Source: Apostichopus japonicus (Eukaryota; Echinodermata; Holothuroidea; Aspidochirotida; Stichopodidae). From it: 64,000 nucleotides of DNA. The position numbers and the translations under genes were made by a program. The notes under the pieces are model-generated. The model saw only the letters and a program-made list of their open reading frames with translations, did no database searches and was not told where the DNA came from. The stretch lies in assembly GCF_037975245.1 (NCBI RefSeq), contig NC_092566.1, positions 8,414,001 through 8,478,000 of the forward strand, read 5' to 3'. Shown in pieces: positions 22,704 to 34,411 of this stretch; within the stretch, counting starts at the first letter, position 1, and each line of letters starts with the position of its first letter.

Positions 22704-23296
22704 GTCTCGTAAAATTTATGCAATATTCTTATATTCATCGTAATCAGTCTTGAACTTCACATATATTCTGCGAGAGATTGGGTTAGGGAGAGGAGGGTAA
22801 TAGGGATAATTATGTACTACACGTATGCAGTATTGCTAACCCTTTCAAACAAAAGGATCCAATTTTTAGGCCCACCCAGATGGCAGAAATAGTGAATGAA
22901 ACTACTCTACCGATGGCAACAATGGAAATGTGTATTTGCTAATTAGAAGATGATAGAAAGAAACAGCTCATATTCCTTCCCTTATTTGATGCAGTTGATT
23001 TTTTCAATGATCACAAACAAAAAATGTGTAATTAAAATGAAATTGCAAAATAAATGCAAGAAAAGGAAAGTAGAAGAAAGACTTTCAGGTTTGGATATCA
23101 GTTTGGCTATTGACCATAAAACGATTCCATGTTCTACTTCAGAGGAGCGTTTCGAAAGCAATAAATTCATTCATTCATTTGCTAATGTCATTTATAGAAT
23201 TCTTGGAATCAAAACAAAGACATTTGAAATGAGAGACTTCGTCAGTACTATTTATTTCCTAAAGTTAATTATTCAATTTACTTGTTTACTTTCTAG
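22704..23296 (+). other. Predicted intron of the NERD-like/helicase gene
   Basis: 593 bp, GT...AG, with a pyrimidine-rich acceptor tract (TTTACTTTCTAG). The phase is 0 on both sides. A 145-codon open frame starting at 22950 spans the acceptor and has no recognisable content. Confidence 0.6.
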
Positions 23297-25399
23297 ATTC
23301 TGTCAGATAGAATTCAGAAAGAGGCAGTGGAGAAGATTGCTCGTGCTATCGATTTATGGGGAAAGAGGAATAAAGAACCAATGTTAGTTTTGAGTGAATT
23401 CAAGTTTACTTCCTTTTTGAATCACGTGAAGAAGAAAAAGAAAAAAGAAGATACTAAATATGAAGCATTAGAACGTAAAGAAATATGTGACGTCAATGGT
23501 GAGCATGATATTGCCGTCATAAACATGAAGTTAGGCGTAATTTTCTTTCAGGTGAAATCAGTATCTGAATCGTCTGAACGAACAACGCAACACACGCAAC
23601 TTAAACGTGCTTTGAAACAAGTAGTCAAAGATATACATGCCATGAAAACAATGAACCGGGATTTACTTTTCGTTGAATCGCTACCAATGCTAGAGTTTAT
23701 TGCGGTTCCAAATTTGTCGAATGGATGTCTTATTGATGTCTGTGCGGAACATGATAGTATCATTTTAAGAAGTGATCAAATAGCTAATGACGACTCGTTC
23801 AGTAAATGGTGGATGAGCAATGTACAAGAATCTTTACAAAAAGAAGACTATGCGATGACAACTTCACAGTATAAAGACCTCTTTGGTCGATATATTGGCC
23901 CCGCTTCTTCTGTTAAATATCGCACACTCTCAGACGCCATCAGTAAAATGGGATCCAAAGTAGGCAAATTGAAGCTTACTGAAGAACAGAAAGAAATATT
24001 AACAAAAGCACCGTCTTTAAACATTCTTCTTGGAGACTTCGGAACCGGGAAATCTCTATTACTGATCAAGAAGGCCAAGAGTTTGGCAAGCTCTGGTATT
24101 GTATACATCATATCGTTTGCAGCAGTTTCCGATGGTACTGGAAAGGTACAAGAAGAGGAGGACAACTGTGTGGACTTTCTAAAAGATATGTTGAGTAAAG
24201 ACGGAACAAGAGCGGAGAATGAGATACACATCACAAGCTTTCTCAAACACATTAAGGTCATTGAAAGCCGCGAAAGTATTACATTTCCAGAGCTTCCTTT
24301 TCAGCTGACACCGGATTTCTTGTGTGCAGTTATTAGAATCACTGTTCAGAGGCATCCTACACATACCGTCCATTTCCTACTCGATGAATTACCACTTTGT
24401 ATTGGTAAATGTAAAGGTGGTTGGAATCAACTGGAAGCGTTCCTCAAGGACAATACATCCATGACTGTGTGGATGACTATCTCATGTTGTTCATATGCGT
24501 TGAAAAAGGGTGAAGAATTCTCATGTTTATATGAACATCTTCCAGGTTCATTCAAGAAAAGTATCCTCACGCAATGTATGAGAACATCAAGGAATGGCTT
24601 TAAGCTAGTGCAGGCTGTGAGAAAGTTCAAAGGTGATGGGCTTTTTAGTATCACAAAACCCGGTAACGCCATTGATGGACCAATCCCAATATGGTACGAA
24701 TTAACAACCTGCGAATGTCCTCGAACCGAAGACCCTTTGTCGCTTTACTGCTGCCGTTGCGTTGGTGTCCATAGACTGAAGAACATCCTGTGTTCCATAA
24801 TGTCAGGGGAGGTTCATGGTATCAATTTGAACGATGTGGCAATAATACTACATGACACCTATAATAAAATGACACAATTTTTGGCAAGAGCGGTAGAAGA
24901 GGCTTGTGATTCTTTGAGCATCGATGTCAATTACAAAGTAAGTAGTGTTGCCAAGCGGTCTGAAGGTCTTGGAACTGCCAACGCAGAGGATGGATCTAAA
25001 GGTGCAGTAACGTTAGTTGACTTCTGGAGTTACAAAGGTAATGAAAAGAAAGCCGTGGTTTACATTGATCCGTATGGTGGACCACTGGTCTGGAATATCA
25101 CCTCAAGGTGGCATGGATACCAAGACGTAGCAGGAACACTTTCGCGTGCTCTAGCTCAGATATTTTACGTCACGTGGCCTAAAGAAGAACAAGATGTTTT
25201 CTTGCTAGATTTGGCTGAGATCTTACATAAGACAGCTCCAACGTCAGCCGATCCGTTAGGAATCAATTTTAAAGTTGGAATAGCACGGGGGATTCGAAAT
25301 GGACGAAGGGGTCATAAATGGGAACATAGGAAGTTCATGGATTACCTGGTTGAGGAAAACGTTATTACACGGTACGAAGTTCTGCCTTCGTCAATATGA
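23297..25399 (+). CDS. NERD-like nuclease fused to P-loop/SF1-like helicase ATPase, exon 2
   Basis: This uninterrupted exon of 700 codons gives a predicted 810-residue protein with exon 1. Residues about 145-235 resemble a NERD/PD-(D/E)xK nuclease: GEHDIAVI (Asp ~181), then GVIFFQVKSV (Q-x-K at ~195-197, Gln where Glu is usual). A KKKKKK run precedes it. Residues from about 340 form a P-loop ATPase: LTEEQKEIL, Walker A LLGDFGTGKSLLL (356-363), Walker B HFLLDELPL (DE at 473-474). C-terminal SF1-like motifs are LTQCMRTSRNGFKLVQAV (~534-551), SYKGNEKKAVVYI (~688-700) and VAGTLSRALAQIFYV (~721-735). A Cys cluster (~582-609) sits between the two halves. No stops or frameshifts are seen, which suggests a functional host gene. 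Its role is unknown; nucleic-acid cleavage or remodelling, possibly in defence, is inference. Confidence 0.75.
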   Translation: MLSDRIQKEAVEKIARAIDLWGKRNKEPMLVLSEFKFTSFLNHVKKKKKKEDTKYEALERKEICDVNGEHDIAVINMKLGVIFFQVKSVSESSERTTQHTQLKRALKQVVKDIHAMKTMNRDLLFVESLPMLEFIAVPNLSNGCLIDVCAEHDSIILRSDQIANDDSFSKWWMSNVQESLQKEDYAMTTSQYKDLFGRYIGPASSVKYRTLSDAISKMGSKVGKLKLTEEQKEILTKAPSLNILLGDFGTGKSLLLIKKAKSLASSGIVYIISFAAVSDGTGKVQEEEDNCVDFLKDMLSKDGTRAENEIHITSFLKHIKVIESRESITFPELPFQLTPDFLCAVIRITVQRHPTHTVHFLLDELPLCIGKCKGGWNQLEAFLKDNTSMTVWMTISCCSYALKKGEEFSCLYEHLPGSFKKSILTQCMRTSRNGFKLVQAVRKFKGDGLFSITKPGNAIDGPIPIWYELTTCECPRTEDPLSLYCCRCVGVHRLKNILCSIMSGEVHGINLNDVAIILHDTYNKMTQFLARAVEEACDSLSIDVNYKVSSVAKRSEGLGTANAEDGSKGAVTLVDFWSYKGNEKKAVVYIDPYGGPLVWNITSRWHGYQDVAGTLSRALAQIFYVTWPKEEQDVFLLDLAEILHKTAPTSADPLGINFKVGIARGIRNGRRGHKWEHRKFMDYLVEENVITRYEVLPSSI

Positions 25400-25444
25400 T
25401 CCGATCCGATCCTGTACTGTTTTAAGGGAAATTCGGGAGGCTAG

Positions 25445-25450
25445 AATAAA
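25445..25450 (+). terminator. Candidate polyadenylation signal
   Basis: AATAAA lies 46 bp after the stop codon of the NERD-like/helicase gene, a suitable place for a short 3' untranslated region. Confidence 0.55.
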
Positions 25451-26734
25451 ACCAAAATCATCATAACATTACTTTCTTTACGGCGAAGATACTATTTTCA
25501 AATTTAGTAATACGTTGTGAACGTATCTGACAACGACATGGTGACGGATGTAACTATGACGATTTGAGCAGTTTTTGTTTCTCGGAATCAAAATGAGATC
25601 CTGAGGTTAAAAATGACATAAACAAAATCTGCAAAGGACATTGACAGCTAAGCCAGCAAAATTTTGATGAGCGTCTGCCCTTTTATCTTTTAAATTACAT
25701 TTTATACCATCAGAATATTCCTTTAAATAAACTTGAGAAGTAACTTTCGGTACATTTTATAATCGAATTACGTTAACTTAAATGACACAATGTCATCAGA
25801 AATGTTTTATATATTATGGTTTTCAACTAAGGGCGAAACGTTAAGACTAGATTAAAAGTGGGCTTGAGGCAGAAACTGTTTCTTGATATGTAATAGGCCA
25901 AGAAAAAAGATTATTTGAGTGCTAGTAACTTTTCTATAGCTCATCTGGGTTTTAAGATTTTCACCTTTAATATTATGCTAAAACTCTGGAATGCCCCTTC
26001 AAGGCTCAATAAATGATGTACTCGGTTCTTGCATGTTTAAATGGTAACTTTAATCTATTGTTTTAAATTCTTAAACAAGTGAATGTAATGCATTGCCGTA
26101 AAGATACTACTTGTGGTCATACAAGTTATATGTTTTCCTATTGAGTTAGTAAGGTTGTATCTGAGGAACTGACCTAATGTATAACATATGTATTGTTACG
26201 AAGTCCAGATATTATGGATTGGGGAAACGAGCACTATAAAGAAGATAAGGGAGGTATCGTCTTTAAAATGAATCTAATCCGTGTCTCTTGGTAAAAAAAA
26301 CATATTACTTAGCATAAATGCATTACATACCGGTATACTTAAAGTTAGCTTAAAGACAAAGGTACCTCGGCTACCGCTGGGCTCTTCGTCGGGGTGTCAC
26401 GTCCCAGGGAAGTCGGTGTTCGCTCAAGTAACACGGCGGTTATGTCTGGAAGCTTCAGGAAGGCGCTTTAAGTAAATAACAGTTCCGGAAGAGAACAGGA
26501 CCATGTAAGGTAAATAATAGTTCCAGAAGAAAACGCGAACATGGTGGTGTCCAAAAGAGAATTGCTTGGCACAGATTGCTTGGCATGGTGCAGAAAGGCC
26601 GGAACGGAAAGATGGGTTTTTGTAAGTGCTAGGCAGACATAGTTGTTTTACGTGGCGTGACGTACAGGCTGGTGCCACTGGGAGAAGAGAGCGAGCCACT
26701 CCTTGCAAACTAATTTATATAACATTCTGTAAGG
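25451..26734. other. No recognised gene; one small tandem duplication
   Basis: AT-rich flank of the preceding gene. Near 26470-26545 a ~45-bp segment (TAAATAACAGTTCCGGAAGA and TAAATAATAGTTCCAGAAGA) occurs twice in tandem. Nothing else is supportable. Confidence 0.5.
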
Positions 26735-29329
26735 TTACTCGACCGTACGAAGACCTAGAGAGGACATGGTAAAAAAATATATATATTACGTACGTACGTA
26801 ATATTTATTACGTACGTACGTGATAATTTTACGTTCTATACCGAAGATAGTAAGAAGTGGCGGTACGCGGTACGTATATACTGTAACACATTTGTCTACA
26901 TGCAAGAAGTCAAGCTTATGCAGCCTAGAGACTAGTTATACTCAAAAATGCCGGAGACAGATAATTAAGGTACGTTCGTTCGACTAACAGAAACACCACA
27001 GGTATGCCTGTACTTTAGCCGCCACAATTTTGTGCTGGAACTCATTCCCGGATCATTAGTCCTAGGCTCAATTAATGCATCAATAGGTCTGGTGTAAGTT
27101 AGACCTAGGCCTCACGTTAAGTTTGTGTTCATTGAATCTCACGTGGATAGGTCATGGGCTAGCTAGGCCAGTGATAAGGCCTGTGTAGTGTCTATTGCCG
27201 TTGTCGATCCAAGATGATGTTACGGCAACTCCCTGGTAGATACTCCCCAGTCTATGCACACACAGCCAGGGTAATACTAATAGATGGGCGAACGATACAG
27301 TACAAGGTATTTGTTAGAACAACTCCCTGATTGAACTCACATTTTATAGGCTAGGTAAGGGTAGGACAGGACTACCCTACACTACTGATAATTGTTTGAG
27401 GTTTATTTGTAGCCTTGAAGTTGATTTTAAAAGTATAAACGTGGAATTGTATGTTGATAATCATATTGTGTAGCCCTCCTGTTGTCAACAGCTAGCCCGT
27501 TTATTATAATAACTACCACGTCCAATACAATTCAATTAAGGTTAGTTGCTAATCTCAAATCACTACATGGTATCAGCTAGTATTATTATAAGGTTAGCCT
27601 ACTTTACACACAAACCTAACTTAACAGGTTACTAAACGTCAAAGGAGCCTAGGGTTAAAAACCACATAAAATGCCCTGTGGAAAACAAACCCAAACAGAA
27701 ATAAGACTGACCAACTCAGAAAATTATTCCAAGATTAAATTAGGGTTAGGTTTAGGGTCAGGTTTTCAAAAAGCATGGCACAAACTATTAGACTGAAGAA
27801 AGCGATTAATCTTCTTTTTATTCTAGTTCGTTAACACACCATTTAATACTTTAATTGTTTCATTCCTTTCCTAGATTGGTACAAACTGGAAAATGAGAAA
27901 TTGAGAGAGGCTACCAAGTAACGCAGCTTTGCAATAGTAGAAGGATGTCTTTTTCTTGGAGGATGCACATCAAGAATGTGATTGTAGCTGTTTTTATGAG
28001 AAACAATTTGATGTTTTGCATTTCAATTCATCTCTCTGTCCACAATTGATAATACCTGTTAGTACAACTTCAATGAAACTTGCATAGAGATGGCCTGTGA
28101 TGAAGAGACTTGTGGAAGTGCTCAGGAATTTTATGTCAAAGGTCATTTAGGGGTCGGTTTAGTTAATTGTTTGGAAACGCTTCTTCCTGAGTCCACGGAC
28201 GGACATGTGGATGTATGCAAAACGTGATCATAATTATGGTCATTCGGGCTCGGAGTATCAGAAATTTCATGTTCAAGGACACTTTGGTTTATACTTTAAC
28301 TACTTAACTGTTAGCTCAAAATCTTTTCAAATTAATCTTTCTTGTGATTATAATACGCTTAACTTAATTACCACTTTCTATTGGAGTTAAAATAATTTGC
28401 ACAAGTATGTGAGGTCCAAGGATGAGCTTATTACTAAAACATTAATGGTATCGTTGGAAGCCTAAGTATTGTCTTGCAGATGTTCGGTTTGCCTGTGCAA
28501 AGTGGTAAAATATAATTGTAATTAAATAAAATATGAATTAATTACCAATAAGTGAATAATTAAATTAAACAAATCAATTTGGTATTAGGTCATCCCTATC
28601 GTTAACAATGTGAACAAAGATCTTCTAAGACCTTCCTATCTAGTTAACGTATATGCCCCAAATTATAGCACGCTATAATGGCAAGAAGTTTTCAAAAAGT
28701 ACCTTCCAATTCTTCTCAGACATTTTTAAGGACACACAAAATGACTGAATAGGAAAATTTCCTCAAAGGTTGTAATAAAAACAGTTTAAGAATTCGGACC
28801 AAAGGTGATCACATTTGAATATCTAGCATATTTGGGCCTAATACAGCATACCTTTAAAGAAAAGAAGCTACTGACACGGGGCTGAATTTGTCGTAACAAA
28901 GGTTATTGGAAGAGAGGCTTTGATCAAGTATTTCAAGTAAGAGGTATAGGGTCCATTTCTTGTTCTGTACTGAAAACTGTTCAAGTGATTTCCAAGTTGT
29001 ATCCTTGTGCAAAAGTGCTGATCAAGGTATTGGTATCCCTGTTATATTTCACAGTTGATGTCGAGCAATCAGAGCTTCAGCATGTAACGATGTTTATGCT
29101 GTAAATATGTCCTCAAAATTTTGATTTCAGTATTGCATTTCTTATATTAATTCATTGTATTATTATTTGAGGAATTAATTAAACTAAATTGCAAAAGTTC
29201 ACTTATTACTCAAAATTCGAAAGTAAAGGAGATACAAATAAAGTTAGCTATCAGTAACATTGATGATGTTGTTTTATAATTTATGTTTGCTTTTTCTCAA
29301 TTTGAATGCATTGCAACTTAAATGGAGAA

Positions 29330-30025
29330 TAGGGTGGCATATTAACAAGGATAGGGGTGATTTAACCAGGAATGAGGTGGAAAATCAATTTAATATTAAC
29401 CAGGATAATGGATACATCAACCAGGAATTGTTGTTTAATTTAACCAGAAAGGGGTGGAACATTCTGCAATATTAACCAGGATAGCATTAGCACCAACCAG
29501 GAATGTTGGTTAATTCAACCAGGAAAGAGGTGAAATATTTCATGATATTAACCAGGATAGTATAAGCATCAACCAGGAAATGTTGGTTAATTTAACCAGG
29601 AAAGAGGTGGAACATTTTATGATATTAACCAGGATAGCATTAGCACCAATCAGGAATGTTGGTTAATTTAACCAGGAAAGAGGTGATATATTTCATGATA
29701 TTAACCAGGATAGTATTAGCATCAACCAGGAAATGTTGGTTAATATCACAAGGAATGAGGTGAATACCCATTGATATTAACCGGGACAGTATTAGCATCA
29801 ACCAGGAAATGTTGGTTAATATCACCAAGAATGAGGTGAATACCCATTGATATTAACCAGGACAGTGTCAAAATTTCACCACGAAATTTAACCAGGCTTT
29901 GGATTTTGTTAAAATCTCATTCACCAGGCAATTTGGTGAAAACAACCAGGATATATAGGGTAGCATATAAACGCAACTCCTGGTGAAAATTTCACAAGGA
30001 ACTGGTGAAATTTCACCAGGTTGTT
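29330..30025. repeat. ACCAGG-rich minisatellite
   Basis: Higher-order units of roughly 75-90 bp contain ATTAACCAGGATAG, CATCAACCAGGAAATGTTGG and TTTAACCAGGAAAGAGGTG-type segments. The AACCAGG motif returns about every 20-25 bp. The right end contains the 18-bp perfect palindrome CTGGTGAAATTTCACCAG. Confidence 0.8.
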
Positions 30026-30060
30026 TTTAGAGTGTAGGCCTTCATTCGTTACAATGATTA

Positions 30061-30245
30061 AATACGTACGTGATTATCACTACATAAGTACGTAGTAATT
30101 ATTACGTACGTACGTAATAATACTACGTACGTACGTAGTAATTATCACGTACGTACGTAAAACATATCACGTACGTACGTGATATTATTACGTACGTACG
30201 TAATAATTATCACGTACGTACGTGGTAATACTACGTACGTACGTA
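30061..30245. repeat. Array of ACGTACGTACGT palindromes
   Basis: At least seven near-identical 12-16-bp self-complementary blocks, such as TTACGTACGTACGTAA, are spaced about 23-25 bp apart with AT-rich spacers. Two more sit at 26790-26832 at the other end of the same element. Confidence 0.85.
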
Positions 30246-30300
30246 ATATATATTTTTTTAACCATGTCCTCTCTAGATCTTCGTACGACCGTAACTTGGA

Positions 30301-32465
30301 ACTGCACCGATTGTACTCTACGTTTACAAATTACCATAATAATAATAATACATAACCATTTAAGACGTGTATAACAGCAATTAGCGTAGCAAACTTTTAA
30401 AGTAACATGCTGCATCATAACAGTATACATAATAAATAATTTATTATAACACCGCAGCACATGTCAGACCTGTCAGCATATATGCTACTGTGGAAATATT
30501 ACTCAAAGGTTGTTTCAACTAATGGCTGAGTCCAAACCACAGTCCCTATGTTTGACTATATAGTAAGTAGGCCTATACCTGGTAAAGATGGTTCAAATGG
30601 TTCATTTTATGTGTTTGCAGTGAAGTGTCACACACTTTCTTTTAAAATATGGACGAAATTATTGGCGAAACCATTAGAGTATAGTCTGGTTAGTCCAGTC
30701 AATCATTATGTTTATTGTTGTGTGTTTAGTATTTTCTGTTCCTTGGTAGCAACTGGTCATAATTGTAACACATGTTAAGAAATTATGTCACACATCTGTT
30801 TCAACTGATTAACGGGTATACTGAGAATCGGCTGACCAGAATCACATCACTATATAGAAATGATGAAATTGACCCCATCAAAGAATTCACATGTTTGTGA
30901 ATAAAATATAAAACATTAAGTCAAATTTGTGAGGACAAAAGCTTTCGGTAAGAGTATAATGAGTAAACAGTGTCCAAGAATTTCTGAATAGACATATTAC
31001 AGTAAGCACGTAAATGTCTTACTTAGAATAAGGGCCATACCCAATAATATGTGAAACTATTAGATGGCTTGAAAACATCCGGCTCGAATAGCCAGGATGC
31101 CGAGTTTTAGGGAGAGGATTGGGGAGGGGGGAGGGTGCACCAACACTTCAAGTAGGGGACAGTACTCATGTCATGTAAGCGTTTGTACACATGGTGGGGG
31201 TGGGGTGGAGGGGGCAGTAGTTTGCATGAGGGAACTAGAGATGAAAATAGTTTACAAATATTCCACCTTGAAGCCTTTGAATTCATAAATGTTTATTAAA
31301 ACGTATTTATGATCTACATACTTAGACTATATATGATATTAATCGTTGATTATGTTTTCGTTTGTTTTCGCTCTATATTTAGGGTTTGCTTTGGAAATCG
31401 ATTTGCTACAATTGATATTATTGTGTCAATAATAACACAAACTATTACCAATGTTGCAGAATATTGTTAAAATTCATCAACTATTGTTCATTTACCTTGT
31501 TATCAACCACATTGAACTAACTTGCGTTTAAGCTGGGCTATATATTAAGGATCTTTTTTCATTTGGCTCCAAACATTGCGACAGATCTGAGCCTTGTTCA
31601 ACGTTTAATACCATATACTAGTTTCGCGACACGGAAAATATAGGCGTCTCAATAAATGGTTGCTATTCTGCTGGGAGAAAATGTTACTGCTGTTAAGTTA
31701 ATACCGCTCTGCTTTTGTTGTGAATATATTTATTATTTCATGTTTAATGTCAATATTTATTACTTAATTCATTTTTAATGTGTTATACTAATTTGATTAT
31801 CCTCAATCACGTGACTTTAATATTGATTTTATCGAAAATTTCTTTAAAATAAAATAAAAATAAAAAACTGCGGCATTAAAAAAAAACAAGATTAATGTGA
31901 ATTTCTTGTAACTTTGGTGCCTCTTTACGGTACCAATTAAAAAAAACGGCTGAAAAAAGTGTTACAACCCGTGCACTTCTCGTCTTTTGGAGGATTTCAT
32001 TGTTAGACTTATTTCTTCATGCAACGAAATGTTCCCATGCATTATAGTACTGTTCGTGCACAAAAGGTAACAAAGCTCCGGACTGGTTTATTTTCATAAT
32101 GTGAATCATAGGAAGGATTGGAAAGGAAGGAAGAGGGGGAAGTTAAAATATTTGACAAAAGACTCTTGTTTTAAAGCAGTTTTTGACGATTTTGTTTGGA
32201 CAGGTTTCCAAAATCTATGGGGTTTTACCTAAAAATCAGATTACAATTGAACACACCAGAGAGCTACTATGGTGGATGTATGTTACATATTTACACACAA
32301 AAAATCAGCAATTGAGAATTAATAAGCGACGAATTACAGGTCTAGTAATCACTTTGTAAAACGTTCCCACGGTTAAAAATAAATGGCGAGTTTTTTCATT
32401 TTTTTTTCATTGTGTGATCAGTCGAATGTTCCATGGTAATGGGATTTTAGCATAGCACCGAGATA
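30301..32465. other. No recognised feature
   Basis: AT-rich DNA with short G-rich runs (31120-31220). Open frames here are short and lack any family signature. Confidence 0.5.
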
Positions 32466-32473
32466 TACACCAA

Positions 32474-32882
32474 CATAGGCGTATAGGAGGCGGGGGAGGG
32501 GGCTGGGGGATGCAGCCCCCAACCTTTTTTTTGGTGAAAATTCGGGCAACATGCTGAGAATTTTCGGGCACCTACTGAAAGAAGAATAATTTGCAATGTG
32601 TTTTTCAATTTTTTGGGTGAAAATTCGGGCAACATGCTGAGAATTTTTCGGGCACCTACTGAAAGAAGAATAATTTGCAATGTGTTTTTCAAATGGTTAA
32701 ACTGATATTATTATGATCATTATTGTTGTAACGACGTTCCCCAATAATTCTAACCAATATGGAATGATTGTATGTTATTGGCATGTGATGTAATAACCGA
32801 GCAATGCCTATACGATATGCACATTAACATGTTGAACGCCCCCCCCCCCTGCCGCAAGTCAAATTAGGCTCCTACGCCTATG
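32474..32882. mobile_element. hAT-5, non-autonomous hAT-like element
   Basis: TACACCAA flanks both ends (32466..32473 and 32883..32890). The terminal repeats are CATAGGCGTATAGGAG and, inverted, CATAGGCGTAGGAG. The interior holds an 83-bp tandem duplication (32533..32699) that includes ATTCGGGCAACATGCTGAG. There is no coding capacity. Confidence 0.85.
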
Positions 32883-32890
32883 TACACCAA

Positions 32891-34411
32891 GACCAACAGA
32901 ATGAGTCGCTTGAAATGTTTGAATGTGTCAAGGAAAGTGTCATAAATGCAGTAGGCAGTGACGGTAATAAACTAATGGAGGAAGTATAACGGTATATATA
33001 AGATTCTTGACAACACAGACAAGATATAGATGAAACACCAGGCGTCGCCCTATCTAATGGGACCGGTATTGGTTAAATATTTGAATGAATAAAAAAACGA
33101 CCTAAGTAAATAAACTGCTTAAAGTCGATTGATACCGATCAATATGGGCCTATAGGTGATCAAGTTACAGTGATTGGACACGCCTCTTTGTTCTACACGT
33201 GAGTGTATATATATGTATATGTTCATAAATATATATATTACCCATCGAAATGGTACTAAATGTTTTGGTAACGCTAGTAAGGTGCAATGTAAACAACCGT
33301 ATATCCTGCAAAGGAAGTTTAAATATTTATGCTTATTCAGGGAAAATTTTAGACGATTTCACGATAAACTTTCCAGAATTTTAGCAAGACAAGGCAAAGT
33401 ATAGAAATAGGGCGATAGTGACATAGTAAATGAGCATCTCCATTTTGAAAAGGGGGGAATAACTTTTGCAATCTTGAAGTCTCAATGAGTGTTTGCTGAT
33501 GAATTTCGGAAAACAAACGTCCGAAGCAGATTCAATGTTTCTTATTCTAAATGCACTCTGGCCAGGTGGGTTTAATTGAGAAAAGCTGTCGCAATCGAAA
33601 GAAGAATTCATTTTCTGTTGCCAACTTGCCCTTATATGGCGCGAACGATTTGACGTCAAATCACTGCGACCGCCCATATCAGCATTATCGTTACACAAAT
33701 GTAACAAATATATAGTATCGTTCACTTTCTTTACCCAATTTCACAGAAGAAACGTCTGAAAACACCTGTTTATTCCTTGCAATGGAAGGAAATGACACAA
33801 TTTCGCAAGCTACATCGGTAAGACTGAATGAAAGATACTATTCAAGTATGGACCTAACACAGACTAGCACACAGGTCTAGCGGTCGTTACAAAACAGAGA
33901 GATTTAATTGGCGCATGATCTGTTGGGCGGGGCTTGTAACGTTTGATTTAAGTTTGTAGAATCTACGGACTCGCTTAAAAAATATGGCGAATTTTATTCA
34001 CCTCAAAATTTTTAACGACAGATAACTCAATAAGAATAAAGATTATTAATATGAAAATTACATAGAACGATCTTATTTTCACTGAGGTTTTAGGGCAGTA
34101 AGCTGGAAGGTCGAAGTTAAAAATTTGGCAAACACACATTGAGCCTTTATCTAATCCGTATTTACATGGTACGGTAATGTTTTAGGGTCATCGGAGGCCG
34201 GATTTTGATCGCTGCATTTCGAGAAAATCAACACAAATAGATGTAAATATATTCGAACAAAGTAACTTACAAAAAAAGAAGCACTAAATATGTCCAAGTT
34301 TATTGCCTGAATTCTCGCCAACATTGGAAAGTTTTACCGAAGGCCATTTTAACGTAAACGTTTCTGTGTGAGTTTTGGAGAACTCGTAGCGAAAAACTCC
34401 AGTCGTACATG
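32891..34411. other. No recognised gene
   Basis: A 114-codon open frame on the minus strand (33381..33725) has no family signature. At 33782 an ATG opens 12 codons followed by a good donor (TCGGTAAGA), which could be a first exon, but no partner exon could be identified. Confidence 0.4.

Larger units (their letters stand above)
26735..30300. mobile_element. Unclassified element with inverted ends rich in ACGT palindromes
   Basis: CGTACGAAGACCTAGAGAGG (then ACATGG) at about 26748-26773 recurs inverted at about 30263-30290. Inside each end comes an A-rich run, a TATATA stretch and then TACGTACGTACGTA palindromes. The inverted match is ~60 bp. The exact ends and target duplication are not clear. 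The interior has no convincing protein; its right part is an ACCAGG minisatellite. It may be a non-autonomous transposon. Confidence 0.55.

Noticed and set aside
22950-23387. Separate 145-codon gene
   Set aside because: Lies in the predicted intron, crosses the acceptor, and shows no family signature.
22374-25399. Bacterial contamination carrying a NERD-helicase defence gene
   Set aside because: There is a phase-matched GT-AG intron, a eukaryotic polyadenylation signal, and animal LINE remains on the 5' side in continuous sequence.
27735-27770. Telomere-like TTAGGG repeats
   Set aside because: Only two or three degenerate units; not enough for an interstitial telomere.
29330-30025. CRISPR-like repeat/spacer array
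   Set aside because: Repeats are diverged, spacers are themselves repetitive, and the DNA is eukaryotic; it is a minisatellite.
33782-33817. First coding exon (12 codons, then GTAAGA donor)
   Set aside because: The donor is good, but no downstream exon or homology supports it.
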